The position numbers and the translations under genes are program-made. Shown one piece after another: positions 5,623 through 12,397 of a stretch of 12,397 nucleotides of DNA; the stretch's first letter is position 1, and every line of letters begins with the position of its first letter. The notes below the pieces were generated by a model, which was not told the DNA's origin, did not search any database, and was given only the letters and a program-made list of their open reading frames with translations. The DNA is taken from contig CANHPK010000018.1 of NCBI GenBank assembly GCA_947462525.1, forward strand, positions 1-12,397, read 5' to 3'. The stretch comes from Roseiflexaceae bacterium (lineage in GTDB: Bacteria; Chloroflexota; Chloroflexia; Chloroflexales; Roseiflexaceae).

Positions 5623-7188
5623 TTAGTTAATCGCCCCCGGCAATCCCCGCACAATCGCAACCGTCCGCACGCTCAACGCGATGACACTCAACAGCAAGTC
5701 CAAAATATACCGCGGCTCGCCCACCTCGTCGGCCCAGTCGTTGGGGTCATTGACGATGCCCGAGTCCTTGTGCGTCGTGATGGCATAGCGCTCGAGGACC
5801 CACTCGATGGCCGATTTGCCGTTGACGACATATTCATACGCCTCGGCCGGGATGTTGCTGATGGTGATGGCGCTGTTGTAGAGGATGGTGTCTTTGCGGT
5901 CTTTGGCCAAAAAGCGCATCTTCTCGACGCGATAAAAGCCACTCGCATCACCCGTCACCTGCACCTCTGGTAGCGGCGGGACCTCTTCGTAATGCACATG
6001 CAGCTCGGCCAACTGCCGCCCCGCCGCGCTGAACGCCCAGAAGTCCGCACTACTCTCGACTAGCGGCAGCCGTGGCAGCATCTTTTTGAGGTCGTTGGCA
6101 TAGGTCGTGCGGTACTCCGGGCTATGCAGAAAGCCGTAGACGTAATAGAAAATGTCTTCTTTGCTCACAGTACTGCCATACTTGGCCTGCGCCTGCGCCA
6201 GGATCCAATCACTCACACCGTCGCGGCGCACAAAGCCGTCGCCGCCGGTGGCGGCTGCACTGAACATGTCGGATTGGGTGGTCGGGGCCGGTTCGTAGTA
6301 ATAGAGGGGAAAGCTGATCATTGTGTCGAGAAAATGGAAATTTGTTACAGAATTTGTCAGCAAAACGGAAAAATCTTTACCAGCACCTGCTCCTGTAGCA
6401 CATATAGAAAGGTTTTCAATTCTTCCAGTTGGGTAAAGTTTTGGCTGCAAATATCGACTCCAATTAAAATCTTTATTGTAATAATAATGTTGTTTATTAA
6501 AAGGGCGATATTGTCCTGAAGTGATATCTGATGAAATGAAAAAATGAGTGACACCCTTTTTTGCATCATCAAATAAGCTACTGTTCCACTTAATTGAAGC
6601 GTCGTCTTTGCTAACAACGCTTTCAACACTTTCATCACTGCCTAACCTGAATCTTTGATGAAAAATAGTCGTTTGTTTGTTGTAAAAATCTATCATTTTG
6701 ATAATATTTTTCGTGATTAAGTCTTTGGAATAATTGTATACCCACGCATCTCGAGTGGAGTTTACCCCAGAAGAAGAAATGTTGAAGAATGTGTTCAGAA
6801 GGGATTTATCCTTACTAGCTAATGGGACCAACTGTTCAAAGTCATCGTTTCGTGAGTTTATCCAATCCCCATGCGTATTGGGTGTGAGTTCCTCTAGGGG
6901 TAGGCAAGTCATGCTGGCGTAGGTGCTGACCAACTCCAGCTTCTTTTCACGCGTGTGATAGTCGCCGATGTCGTGGTACAAGATCTCGGCACTGCGGTGC
7001 GGTTGCTGCCCGGGTTTTTTTACCAACAACGTGATGGCGATGGGTGTGCGTGAACCTGAACCGAAGATTTTGCCACCTTCTTTGCGTGATAGTTCACCAC
7101 TTGTACGCTGATTTCCCCGCAGGTTGAACACATAGATCTTATCGATCGCTCTGCAGTGATTTTCGAAAGCCTGTTGCTGAGTTCCCAC
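5623..7188 (-). CDS. Type ISP restriction-modification enzyme, C-terminal part (out of frame with its N-terminal part)
   Basis: This frame holds the second piece of the single-polypeptide enzyme encoded with 7139-10486. From residue 16 it carries the conserved segment that follows the methyltransferase core in LlaGI-like Type ISP enzymes (KIYVFNLRGNQRTSGE, then GGKIFGSGSRTPIAI). A variable region at about residues 95-290 is the expected target recognition domain, and a conserved tail follows (WVLERYA, DPNDWADEVGEPRYI) to the stop. The nominal GTG at 7188 overlaps the upstream frame by 50 bases and its first 15 residues have no family resemblance, so it is not a real start. Joined to the upstream piece at about 7140-7155 the protein is about 1,618 residues, normal for the family. 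About 6330-6890 is strikingly AT-rich. Either a disabled gene or a sequence error. Confidence 0.85.
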   Translation of the reverse strand: MGTQQQAFENHCRAIDKIYVFNLRGNQRTSGELSRKEGGKIFGSGSRTPIAITLLVKKPGQQPHRSAEILYHDIGDYHTREKKLELVSTYASMTCLPLEELTPNTHGDWINSRNDDFEQLVPLASKDKSLLNTFFNISSSGVNSTRDAWVYNYSKDLITKNIIKMIDFYNKQTTIFHQRFRLGSDESVESVVSKDDASIKWNSSLFDDAKKGVTHFFISSDITSGQYRPFNKQHYYYNKDFNWSRYLQPKLYPTGRIENLSICATGAGAGKDFSVLLTNSVTNFHFLDTMISFPLYYYEPAPTTQSDMFSAAATGGDGFVRRDGVSDWILAQAQAKYGSTVSKEDIFYYVYGFLHSPEYRTTYANDLKKMLPRLPLVESSADFWAFSAAGRQLAELHVHYEEVPPLPEVQVTGDASGFYRVEKMRFLAKDRKDTILYNSAITISNIPAEAYEYVVNGKSAIEWVLERYAITTHKDSGIVNDPNDWADEVGEPRYILDLLLSVIALSVRTVAIVRGLPGAIN

Positions 7189-10100
7189 TAATCCAGGACC
7201 CGTTGGTCACGAAACAAATGATACCCCCATTGCTTTCTGATATTCGATCAGAAGCCCAACGAAACGCCTTATAGTAGCTATCATAAATAGATTTTTTTAT
7301 TGTATAAGTATCGAAATTTTGGGCATATGTACTTTCGATTCTTTCTTCTAAGTTGAAGTATGTTAAATTCTGCGCATTATCATTTGCGCTCTTTTGGCCC
7401 ACCGAGTAGGGCGGATTGCCGATGATGACGCGCAGCGGGGCTTTCTTCTGCGCCTCGACCCGGGCCGAGTTGTGCGGGAACAGCTCAGCAAACAGCTGCT
7501 GATTGGGCTCGCCCAGTTGGAACGTGTCGGTCAGGCAGATCCCGTCAAATGCTGTGTACTCGGTGCTGCCAGCGGCGTCGTGGTAGGCGTTTTCGATGTT
7601 GACCGCGGCGATGTAGTAGGCCAGCAGGACCAGTTCGTTGGCATGGATTTCGTGCGCGTATTTGCGGGTCAGGTCGCCCGGGCGGATCAGGCCACTCTGC
7701 AACAGGCGCGTGATGAACGTGCCCGTACCGGTGAACGGGTCGAGGATGTGCACCGCTTCGTCACTCAGGGTCTGGCCGAACTCCTGCTGCAACACGTCGT
7801 TGACCGAGTGGATGATGAAGTCGACCACCTCGACCGGCGTGTAGACGATCCCCAGCTGCTCGACCATTTTGGGGAAGGCCGTCTTGAAGAACTTGTCATA
7901 CAGCTCGATGATGATGCGCTGCTTGCCGGCCGCGTTGTCGATGCCTGCAGCACGCATACGCACCGACTCGTAGAACTTCTGCAGCGCCTCGCTATCTGCC
8001 GCGACTGTCTGGTCCTCGAGCAAATCGAGCATGGTCTGCATCGACTGCGAGATGGGGTTGCTCTTGATGAACGAATATCCCTCGAACAGCGCCTCAAAAA
8101 CCGGCCGCGTGATGATGTGCTGCGACAGCATTTCGATGGCCTGCTGCTGTGTGATGCTCGGGTTGATGTTGGACTGCAATCCCTTGAGGAACTGCCCAAA
8201 GACCTCGCTATGGCGCGTATTGGTGCTCACCAGCCGGGTGATACGCTCGACCTGGCGCTCGGCGATGTCGGCGACGTTTTTGGCCCACTGCTCCCAATAG
8301 CGCCGGTCACCCACTTTCTGCACCATCCGGGCGAAAATCGCTCCCTGAAGCTCGTCGAAGCGCATGGTGAGTTGGCTACCGTAGATGGCCTTGGTTTCGC
8401 TGGTTTTGGATGATTTTTCGCCCGTACCGACACCGACGACTGCAATTTTCTCTGGGAGCGTCTTGTTCAGTTCGATTTTGTTGATGGTGGCATTGAAGCG
8501 GTCGTCGTGGGCGCGCAGGGCATTCAGCACGGTCCAGACCACTTTGAAGCGCTCGTTGTCGTTGAGGGCCACCTCGGGCTCGACGTCGCTGGGCACGACG
8601 ATGGGGATGATGATGTAGCCGTATTTCTTGCCGGGGGCTTTGCGCATGACCCGGCCGACCGATTGCACCACATCGACCTGCGAGTTGCGCGCCGATAGGA
8701 ACAGCACCGCGTCGAGCGAGGGCACGTCGACCCCTTCGCTCAGACATTTGACGTTGGTCAGCATGCGACATTCGGGCGTGGTCTGATCGACGGCGTTCAC
8801 CGGGTTGGCTTTGAGCCAGCCGAGCAAGCGGTCGCGCTCGGGGGCGTTCATCGTGCCGTCGATGTGGTCGGCGTCGATGGCGATGAGTTTGGATTGCTGC
8901 TCGGCGGGCAGGCTGGCGATGTAGTCGTGCGACACCTGGTCGAACATCGCCGTGATGGCTTTGGAGGCCTTGATGCTGGCGCAGAACGCCACCGCCCGGC
9001 GCATCGGCTCGGGGTCGCTGGCGGCGATGGTACCGTTGTCGCCCACGATTTGTTTGGACAAGGCGTTGACGCAGCCCATCAGTTTGAGGGCATCGTCGCC
9101 GGCGATTTCGTACTGGCCCTTGCCCAGCAGGGTTTGCATGTGGGCGGGGATGGTCGACTCGCTGACGGTCAGGATGAGCACTTTGTAGTCGGTCAGCAGG
9201 TCGCGTTCGACCGCCTCGCCGAAGCCGATGCGGTACATCTCGGGTCCGTACAGCGCTTCGTCGTCCATCGAGCAGAGGATGGCATCGGCTTCTTTGGCTT
9301 TGGTCTTGGCGTCGTCGCTGAACAAACGCGGGGTGGCGGTCATGTAGACGCGCTTGGCGCCGGCGATGAAGGTATCGTCGTGGATGCGGATGAAGTGTGA
9401 TTCGTCGTAGCCGGTTTTCTCTTTGTTTTCGAGTGCCACGCCGGTGGTGCGGTGCGCCTCATCGCAGATGATGAGGTCGAAGCGGGCGAATTGCGGTAGG
9501 GTCTGTTGCAATCGTTTCTGGGCCGTAGCGATAACATCAATCGACTGATAGGTCGAAAAAACCACCGTCATGCCAGCTGTTTGGTTGTTCGCCCGTCGTG
9601 CAAACTGCTGGACGATGCTGTCGACATTGGTCGACGCAGGGTAGGCCAAGTCGACCACGCTGGTCAAGTCTTCATCGTCGTCTGAGCGTTTTTTGACCTG
9701 GGTAATCGCCGGGTCTGAGCAGATGCAGATGGCGTGCAGTGGGGTGGTGGCCTCGGCCGACCATTCACGCAGGCTCTGGCCGAGCAGAGCGATGGATGGT
9801 ACTAGGAACAGCACCAATCCGTGCTGCTTGGTCTGTTCCTCGGCTAGACGCAGTGCGGTGAAGGTTTTGCCGGTACCGCAGGCCATGATGAGTTTGCCAC
9901 GGTCGGCGGCAGCGAAGTGCTGCAGTGCGTTGCTGATGGCATCTTGTTGGTGGGGGCGGACGGTCTTTTGGGCGACGCGGGCGGCGCTGCCATGAACATG
10001 GGCGTCAAGCTTTTCCCAATCGACCGGGGCGTCCTGCAGGTCGGTCAGGTTCAGGCGTGTCACCGGTGGGTTCTGATGCTTGATCGCCTCGGTGGCGTTG

Positions 10101-10486
10101 CTCGTCCAGCGGTTGGTGGTCGATATCCACAAGCGTTGCGCAAACGTGTGCGAAGTGCCGTCGGGCAGGGTAAACGAGCGGCTCGAGGTCGCCAAAAACG
10201 AATCGACCATGGTCTTTTCGATGCTCGTGTCGGCATCGAAACATTTGCACTGGATGGCCCAGTATTCGCCGGTGTGGGTCTGTGCGACGAGGTCGATGCC
10301 GGTATCGGTGCTGCCCAGTGATGCCCGGCCGGCGAAGTCCTGCCACAACCAGACGTGGGTGAACTCGGCGGTATATTTGGGGTCGGTGCGCAAGTATGCG
10401 AGCATCAAGCGCTCGAATCGATCGCCTTTGTTGCGCTCCGAAAAAGAGACGGCGCGGTACGAAGACAAAATATTGTCAAAATGCAT
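7139..10486 (-). CDS. Type ISP restriction-modification enzyme, nuclease-helicase-methyltransferase part (frameshifted at its 3' end)
   Basis: A 1,115-residue piece of a single-chain enzyme that methylates its target on one strand, and translocates on and cuts unmodified DNA. Seen in order: an Mrr-like PD-(D/E)xK nuclease (D65, Q79-C-K81 in IQCKCF); an SF2 helicase with Walker A ACGTGKT (202-208), CDEAH (341-345), MTATP (382-386) and motif VI QSVGRVMR (608-615); a helical coupler at about 640-870; an N6-adenine methyltransferase core with motif I DPFTGTGTF (916-924) and NPPY (1024-1027); then WASDRI and FVTNGSWISGN. All catalytic motifs are intact. The frame ends at SLQSDR*, exactly where family members continue into the segment now read in another frame (5623-7188). 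The start at 10486 fits the family N-terminus (SFSERNKGDRFERLM), although its ribosome binding site (AAGAG) is weak. It has its own candidate promoter. Confidence 0.9.
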   Translation of the reverse strand: MHFDNILSSYRAVSFSERNKGDRFERLMLAYLRTDPKYTAEFTHVWLWQDFAGRASLGSTDTGIDLVAQTHTGEYWAIQCKCFDADTSIEKTMVDSFLATSSRSFTLPDGTSHTFAQRLWISTTNRWTSNATEAIKHQNPPVTRLNLTDLQDAPVDWEKLDAHVHGSAARVAQKTVRPHQQDAISNALQHFAAADRGKLIMACGTGKTFTALRLAEEQTKQHGLVLFLVPSIALLGQSLREWSAEATTPLHAICICSDPAITQVKKRSDDDEDLTSVVDLAYPASTNVDSIVQQFARRANNQTAGMTVVFSTYQSIDVIATAQKRLQQTLPQFARFDLIICDEAHRTTGVALENKEKTGYDESHFIRIHDDTFIAGAKRVYMTATPRLFSDDAKTKAKEADAILCSMDDEALYGPEMYRIGFGEAVERDLLTDYKVLILTVSESTIPAHMQTLLGKGQYEIAGDDALKLMGCVNALSKQIVGDNGTIAASDPEPMRRAVAFCASIKASKAITAMFDQVSHDYIASLPAEQQSKLIAIDADHIDGTMNAPERDRLLGWLKANPVNAVDQTTPECRMLTNVKCLSEGVDVPSLDAVLFLSARNSQVDVVQSVGRVMRKAPGKKYGYIIIPIVVPSDVEPEVALNDNERFKVVWTVLNALRAHDDRFNATINKIELNKTLPEKIAVVGVGTGEKSSKTSETKAIYGSQLTMRFDELQGAIFARMVQKVGDRRYWEQWAKNVADIAERQVERITRLVSTNTRHSEVFGQFLKGLQSNINPSITQQQAIEMLSQHIITRPVFEALFEGYSFIKSNPISQSMQTMLDLLEDQTVAADSEALQKFYESVRMRAAGIDNAAGKQRIIIELYDKFFKTAFPKMVEQLGIVYTPVEVVDFIIHSVNDVLQQEFGQTLSDEAVHILDPFTGTGTFITRLLQSGLIRPGDLTRKYAHEIHANELVLLAYYIAAVNIENAYHDAAGSTEYTAFDGICLTDTFQLGEPNQQLFAELFPHNSARVEAQKKAPLRVIIGNPPYSVGQKSANDNAQNLTYFNLEERIESTYAQNFDTYTIKKSIYDSYYKAFRWASDRISESNGGIICFVTNGSWISGNSATGFRKSLQSDR

Positions 10487-10515
10487 ATGTGTGCTCTTAA
10501 CTGTGTCAGTACAAT

Positions 10516-10546
10516 ATTATACCGATAGTTTGGCGCACATATGTGC
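10516..10546 (-). promoter_or_regulatory. Candidate promoter and palindromic operator of the Type ISP gene
   Basis: On the minus strand TATAAT occupies 10521-10516, 30 bases before the ATG at 10486. A perfect 12-bp palindrome, GCACATATGTGC (10535-10546), covers the place where a -35 box would lie and no good -35 hexamer is seen. A related sequence, AGCACACATATGC, overlaps the start codon (about 10483-10495). Two similar sites flanking the transcription start suggest control by a dimeric regulator, which is inference. The remainder of the 131-bp gap to 10617 contains only a small palindrome, GCCAATTGGC (10558-10567). Confidence 0.4.
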
Positions 10547-10617
10547 TTCCAGCGAGTGCCAATTGGCCGCAGGCTAAGAGTGCATATTTTGGAGAGGGGG
10601 TCGAATATTGGAATTAA

Positions 10618-10926
10618 TCATCGTGAGTATGACGCATTGAGAAGGTCGTTAATGACACGATCACTCGTGAAATCTATATCCAGCTCAGAGAGCGCAGCAC
10701 CTTCATCGATTACTGCTTTCCTTCGGAGCGGATTTGATGGATCACTTTGGTACAAGAGAAGTGCTTCATGGTACCGTTTTTGCTGCGCGGTTACACGAGC
10801 CAAATGATCATTGTTAATCTTGTCGAATGTAGATTTTCCTGCTTTGTATGCTTTATAAAGCATGTAAACGACCACCCAAAACGCGATGTTAAACACTATT
10901 CCTATGTAGAAGGGTAAATTTTCCAT
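10618..10926 (-). CDS. Small membrane protein of unknown function (one transmembrane helix)
   Basis: A 102-residue protein. Residues 6-24 form one hydrophobic helix (IVFNIAFWVVVYMLY), followed by lysines that place the rest in the cytoplasm. The tail (about 30-102) is helical and charged and contains RYHEALLLYQSDPSNPLRR (51-69), resembling a short motif with the pattern Y-x3-L-x-L-x4-D-P-S seen in tails of many small bacterial membrane proteins. AAAGGAAA precedes the ATG at 10926 at good spacing. It is the second gene of an operon, 20 bases after the 147-residue membrane protein, and lies directly upstream of the Type ISP gene on the same strand. I do not recognise a family name. A role beside the restriction system is possible but unproven. 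Confidence 0.72.
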   Translation of the reverse strand: MENLPFYIGIVFNIAFWVVVYMLYKAYKAGKSTFDKINNDHLARVTAQQKRYHEALLLYQSDPSNPLRRKAVIDEGAALSELDIDFTSDRVINDLLNASYSR

Positions 10927-10946
10927 TGTGTTTCCTTTGAACTAGA

Positions 10947-11390
10947 CTACAGCTTCGCCCGTGCTACTGCGAGCGTAATATCCCGCTCGAGCTGTTGAAG
11001 GCTAAATGGTTCAACTTGTGGATACTCGCTGGTGAATTTGTGTAAATTGGTCCCATTCTGCTGAGCGGTGAAGTAATTAGAACGGTCAGACGGTTCGAGT
11101 GACAGCAGCGTCAACGATGCTTGATACTCTTGGCTGAGTTTTGATCGATGTTGCTGGGCTCGCCTCGTGAAGTCGGCATGCTCTTTGTCGATAAATGATC
11201 GAAATTGGTGCGCAACAACCAGCATAATGATGAAGCCTGCGAAAGCCCCTACAGGGTTCGCATTTTGGTCAATCAAAAGCGCGATGCCAACAGCGGGGAT
11301 AAATCCTAACGGTGTGATGATCCATGTGCTTTTGGCACGCAAGTAGTAGCCACGCGGTGTTTGGTTTCTAGGAGGTCGCGGTGGTTGCAT
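10947..11390 (-). CDS. Small membrane protein of unknown function (two transmembrane helices)
   Basis: A 147-residue protein. A basic, proline-rich N-terminus (MQPPRPPRNQTPRGYY) precedes two hydrophobic helices at about 22-40 (WIITPLGFIPAVGIALLI) and 46-62 (PVGAFAGFIIMLVVA), joined by a short DQNAN loop. This predicts a hairpin with both ends in the cytoplasm. The soluble tail (63-147) is helical and contains EYQASLTLLSLEPSD (88-102), whose Y, L, L, P and S match the tail of the 102-residue neighbour at identical spacing. AAGGA before the ATG at 11390 supports the start. First gene of the pair, with a candidate promoter at 11419-11449. No catalytic motif is visible and I do not recognise the family. 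Confidence 0.75.
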   Translation of the reverse strand: MQPPRPPRNQTPRGYYLRAKSTWIITPLGFIPAVGIALLIDQNANPVGAFAGFIIMLVVAHQFRSFIDKEHADFTRRAQQHRSKLSQEYQASLTLLSLEPSDRSNYFTAQQNGTNLHKFTSEYPQVEPFSLQQLERDITLAVARAKL

Positions 11391-11418
11391 GTTGATTCCT
11401 TTCTATTCAAACGTAGTG

Positions 11419-11449
11419 TATATAGAGAAACCTTGAATGAAGTTGTCAA
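11419..11449 (-). promoter_or_regulatory. Candidate sigma-70-type promoter of the membrane-protein pair
   Basis: On the minus strand a consensus TTGACA (11449-11444) is followed after 19 bases by TATATA (11424-11419), about 30 bases before the ATG at 11390. The spacing is slightly long, but the -35 is perfect and the region is AT-rich. Confidence 0.5.
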
Positions 11450-11925
11450 TATTTACATAAACGTGTAACGTGCAAATACTGTTTTGTAAAATTCACAGAA
11501 TTCTCGGTTTGGGTGCAGCCAGAATATTTTCTCAGCTTTGATGCCTGCCTATGAGCACCTGTAAGACAGTTTGAGTGCGAGCTAAGGCGAGCTTTTAATG
11601 ATCCAAATGACACAACACTCACCACGACGACGTTTTTGCTAAACAACAACATCGTTATGATGGCAAGGCGGTTTGATTGTGCACTAAGTTCTGTCATCAG
11701 AACTTCGGAAGACTGCATTCAGGATCTCGGTGACGACGTCGGATGCACAGCGCTTCTCGGGCACTCGATGTATTCGCGGCTCGGGCGAATCAACCAACCG
11801 TGTGGCGAAGCAAAATTCCGAGTCGTATATCTCTGCCCCAGAGCAACCATTTTTCTTTGATGTGTGCTGTAAATCGGCATCGAGGTCGATTTATAGACCG
11901 CGGTTATCGGAATTCGTCAACAACA
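11450..11925. other. Stretch without a supportable gene, right end of the presumed island
   Basis: No frame here has both a ribosome binding site and recognisable protein. A minus-strand 90-codon frame ending at 11446 overlaps the membrane-pair promoter and lacks a ribosome binding site. A minus-strand frame open for 68 codons (11890-11687) directly follows the stop of the enolase remnant. It reads like protein in places (IDLDADLQHTS, EPRIHRVPEKRC) but has no start codon, so it may be decayed coding sequence. Plus-strand frames over the same bases are no better. No tRNA, attachment site or transposase was recognised. Confidence 0.4.
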
Positions 11926-12167
11926 AACCGTAATACAATGCCGGAATTACGCCTTTGAGCACGCCGCAGACCAGCACCAGCATTTTCTGCCGGTGCAGCG
12001 CGACCGGTGGTTCGAGGCCGATAAGCGTGTATTGGGGGTACAACATGTGCGGCTTCCGGGAAGACACATAGAACGTAGCTAGACCGTGGACTTCAAACTT
12101 GCGTCGGTGGTGATGCTGATGATGGGTCTCCCCTTATGTTGGCGCATTTGAGGTCGGTGATTTTCAT
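11926..12167 (-). pseudogene. Frame-broken N-terminal remnant of an enolase-superfamily protein
   Basis: Three successive minus-strand frames together resemble the N-terminal capping domain of mandelate racemase-like proteins. From ATG 12167 the first gives MKITDLKCANIRGDP. A one-base deletion then shifts to IISITTDASLK (about 12128-12094). A second shift leads to FEVHGLATFYVSS, KPHMLYPQYTLIGLEP and LKGVIPALYYG (to about 11927), before a stop at 11893-11891. Family proteins typically begin MKITDLK..., then have R(V/I)xTD(A/E)G, a GYGE/EVHG segment, a (L)IG-x-(D/E)P segment and an A(I)SG helix in this order. It has the same strand as the C-terminal fragment 8 kb away (3704-3949). Together they fit one gene split by an insertion, with its middle of roughly 200 residues missing. 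The identification rests on recognising motifs across broken frames. Confidence 0.55.
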
Positions 12168-12206
12168 TCGTGTCCACCGAAATAAAACTTATACCCCCAC
12201 GGCATG

Positions 12207-12242
12207 CCCCATAGCACCACGGCATGCCGTGGTGCTATGGGG
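12207..12242. repeat. Perfect 36-bp palindrome between enolase-family genes
   Basis: CCCCATAGCACCACGGCA (12207-12224) is followed at once by its exact reverse complement (12225-12242). Part of it, CACGGCATGCC (12218-12228), also occurs directly repeated at 12198-12208. It begins six bases beyond the stop of the enolase-family gene that enters from the right; on that strand it is followed by TTTTATTT, so it may serve as its terminator. Confidence 0.7.
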
Positions 12243-12247
12243 ATACA

Positions 12248-12397
12248 CTACTCAAAAAACGCTTTATCCTCTGCCTCAAGATACTTCTTGGCCGCATTGA
12301 CGCGGAACGTCACTCCCAAGCCCGGTCGGTCCCACACGTCGACATAACTATCTTTGACGATCTGGTCCGGCAACCCGTCGACGATGTCGTACCACCA
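12248..12397 (-). CDS. Enolase-superfamily (mandelate racemase-like) protein, C-terminal end (runs off window)
   Basis: The visible 49 residues (WWYDIVDGLP, DQIVKDSYVDV, WDRPGLGVTFRV, then a Lys/Glu-rich end FFE*) are the C-terminal segment of an acid-sugar dehydratase or racemase of the enolase superfamily. These enzymes use a Mg-stabilised enolate formed by proton abstraction next to a carboxylate. The catalytic barrel lies outside the window, so the subgroup and substrate cannot be given. The residues are identical to the end of the fragment at 3704-3949, while 11 of the 150 bases differ, all silently (including TAG versus TAA stops). Presumably an intact paralogue upstream of the broken copy on the same strand. 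Confidence 0.75.
   Translation of the reverse strand, partial: WWYDIVDGLPDQIVKDSYVDVWDRPGLGVTFRVNAAKKYLEAEDKAFFE

Noticed and set aside
7139..7188. Programmed frameshifting or translational coupling between the two Type ISP pieces
   Set aside because: No slippery heptamer or strong downstream structure was seen, and the GTG at 7188 starts in sequence that belongs to the other frame of the same protein.
7394..8413. A 339-codon plus-strand open frame within the Type ISP gene
   Set aside because: It lies antisense to the methyltransferase and coupler regions, whose motifs are complete; no domain is recognised in it.
8864..9400. A 178-codon plus-strand open frame opposite the helicase region
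   Set aside because: Repetitive Gly/Val/Asp/His composition is typical of an antisense frame of GC-rich coding sequence.
11575..11600. A GAGCTAAGGCGAGCTT motif resembling an integron-like recombination site
   Set aside because: It is only a short direct repeat of GCGAGCT; the paired core sites and inverted arms expected of attC were not found and no integrase gene is present.
11446..11718. A 90-codon minus-strand frame upstream of the membrane-protein pair
   Set aside because: It has no ribosome binding site, no recognisable motif, and its 3' end runs up to the TTGACA of the downstream promoter.
11730..11933. Overlapping 67- to 74-codon plus-strand frames at the right end of the island
   Set aside because: Three mutually overlapping frames, none with a ribosome binding site or a resemblance to known proteins; one is no better supported than another.

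Overview
The window looks like a chromosomal segment from a moderately GC-rich bacterium, most plausibly a Chloroflexota member. This rests on gene style: a secreted lipoprotein with a Thr-Pro-Glu linker of the TPEPTATP type, an ADP-ribosylglycohydrolase-fold protein with extra C-terminal beta-sandwich domains, and tandem enolase-superfamily genes. There are no rRNA or tRNA genes to confirm it, so the lineage is an inference.

Layout. Positions 1-1150 (minus strand) hold a two-gene operon: a PhyH-type Fe(II)/2-oxoglutarate dioxygenase followed after one base by a SAM-dependent methyltransferase that runs off the left edge. A divergent promoter region (1151-1308) separates it from a 701-residue ADP-ribosylglycohydrolase-family protein on the plus strand (1309-3414). 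A hairpin-rich spacer (3415-3703) follows, with a perfect 36-bp palindrome, and then the C-terminal 82 codons of an enolase-superfamily (mandelate racemase-like) gene on the minus strand (3704-3949), cut off abruptly upstream.

From about 3950 to about 11925 the content changes to what I read as an inserted accessory island. It holds a plus-strand lipoprotein with a seven-bladed RCC1-type propeller (4024-5526). Convergent to it is a complete Type ISP restriction-modification gene, read as two overlapping pieces because of one frameshift near 7140-7155 (5623-7188 and 7139-10486). Upstream of that gene are two small membrane proteins in one operon (10618-10926 and 10947-11390) and about 535 bp with no convincing gene. 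The Type ISP gene has low-GC patches exactly where target-recognition sequence is expected.

After the island (11926-12167, minus strand) is a frame-broken remnant that reads as the N-terminal part of an enolase-superfamily protein. An 80-bp spacer with a second perfect 36-bp palindrome follows, and then the C-terminus of another enolase-superfamily gene (12248-12397, continuing off the right edge). Its 49 visible residues are identical to those of the 3704 fragment, although the DNA differs at 11 of 150 positions. The simplest model is that one of two tandem enolase-family paralogues was split, and its middle lost, by entry of the restriction-modification/lipoprotein island. The outer genes look like a catabolic or small-molecule neighbourhood; the inner genes look like defence and cell-surface accessory cargo.
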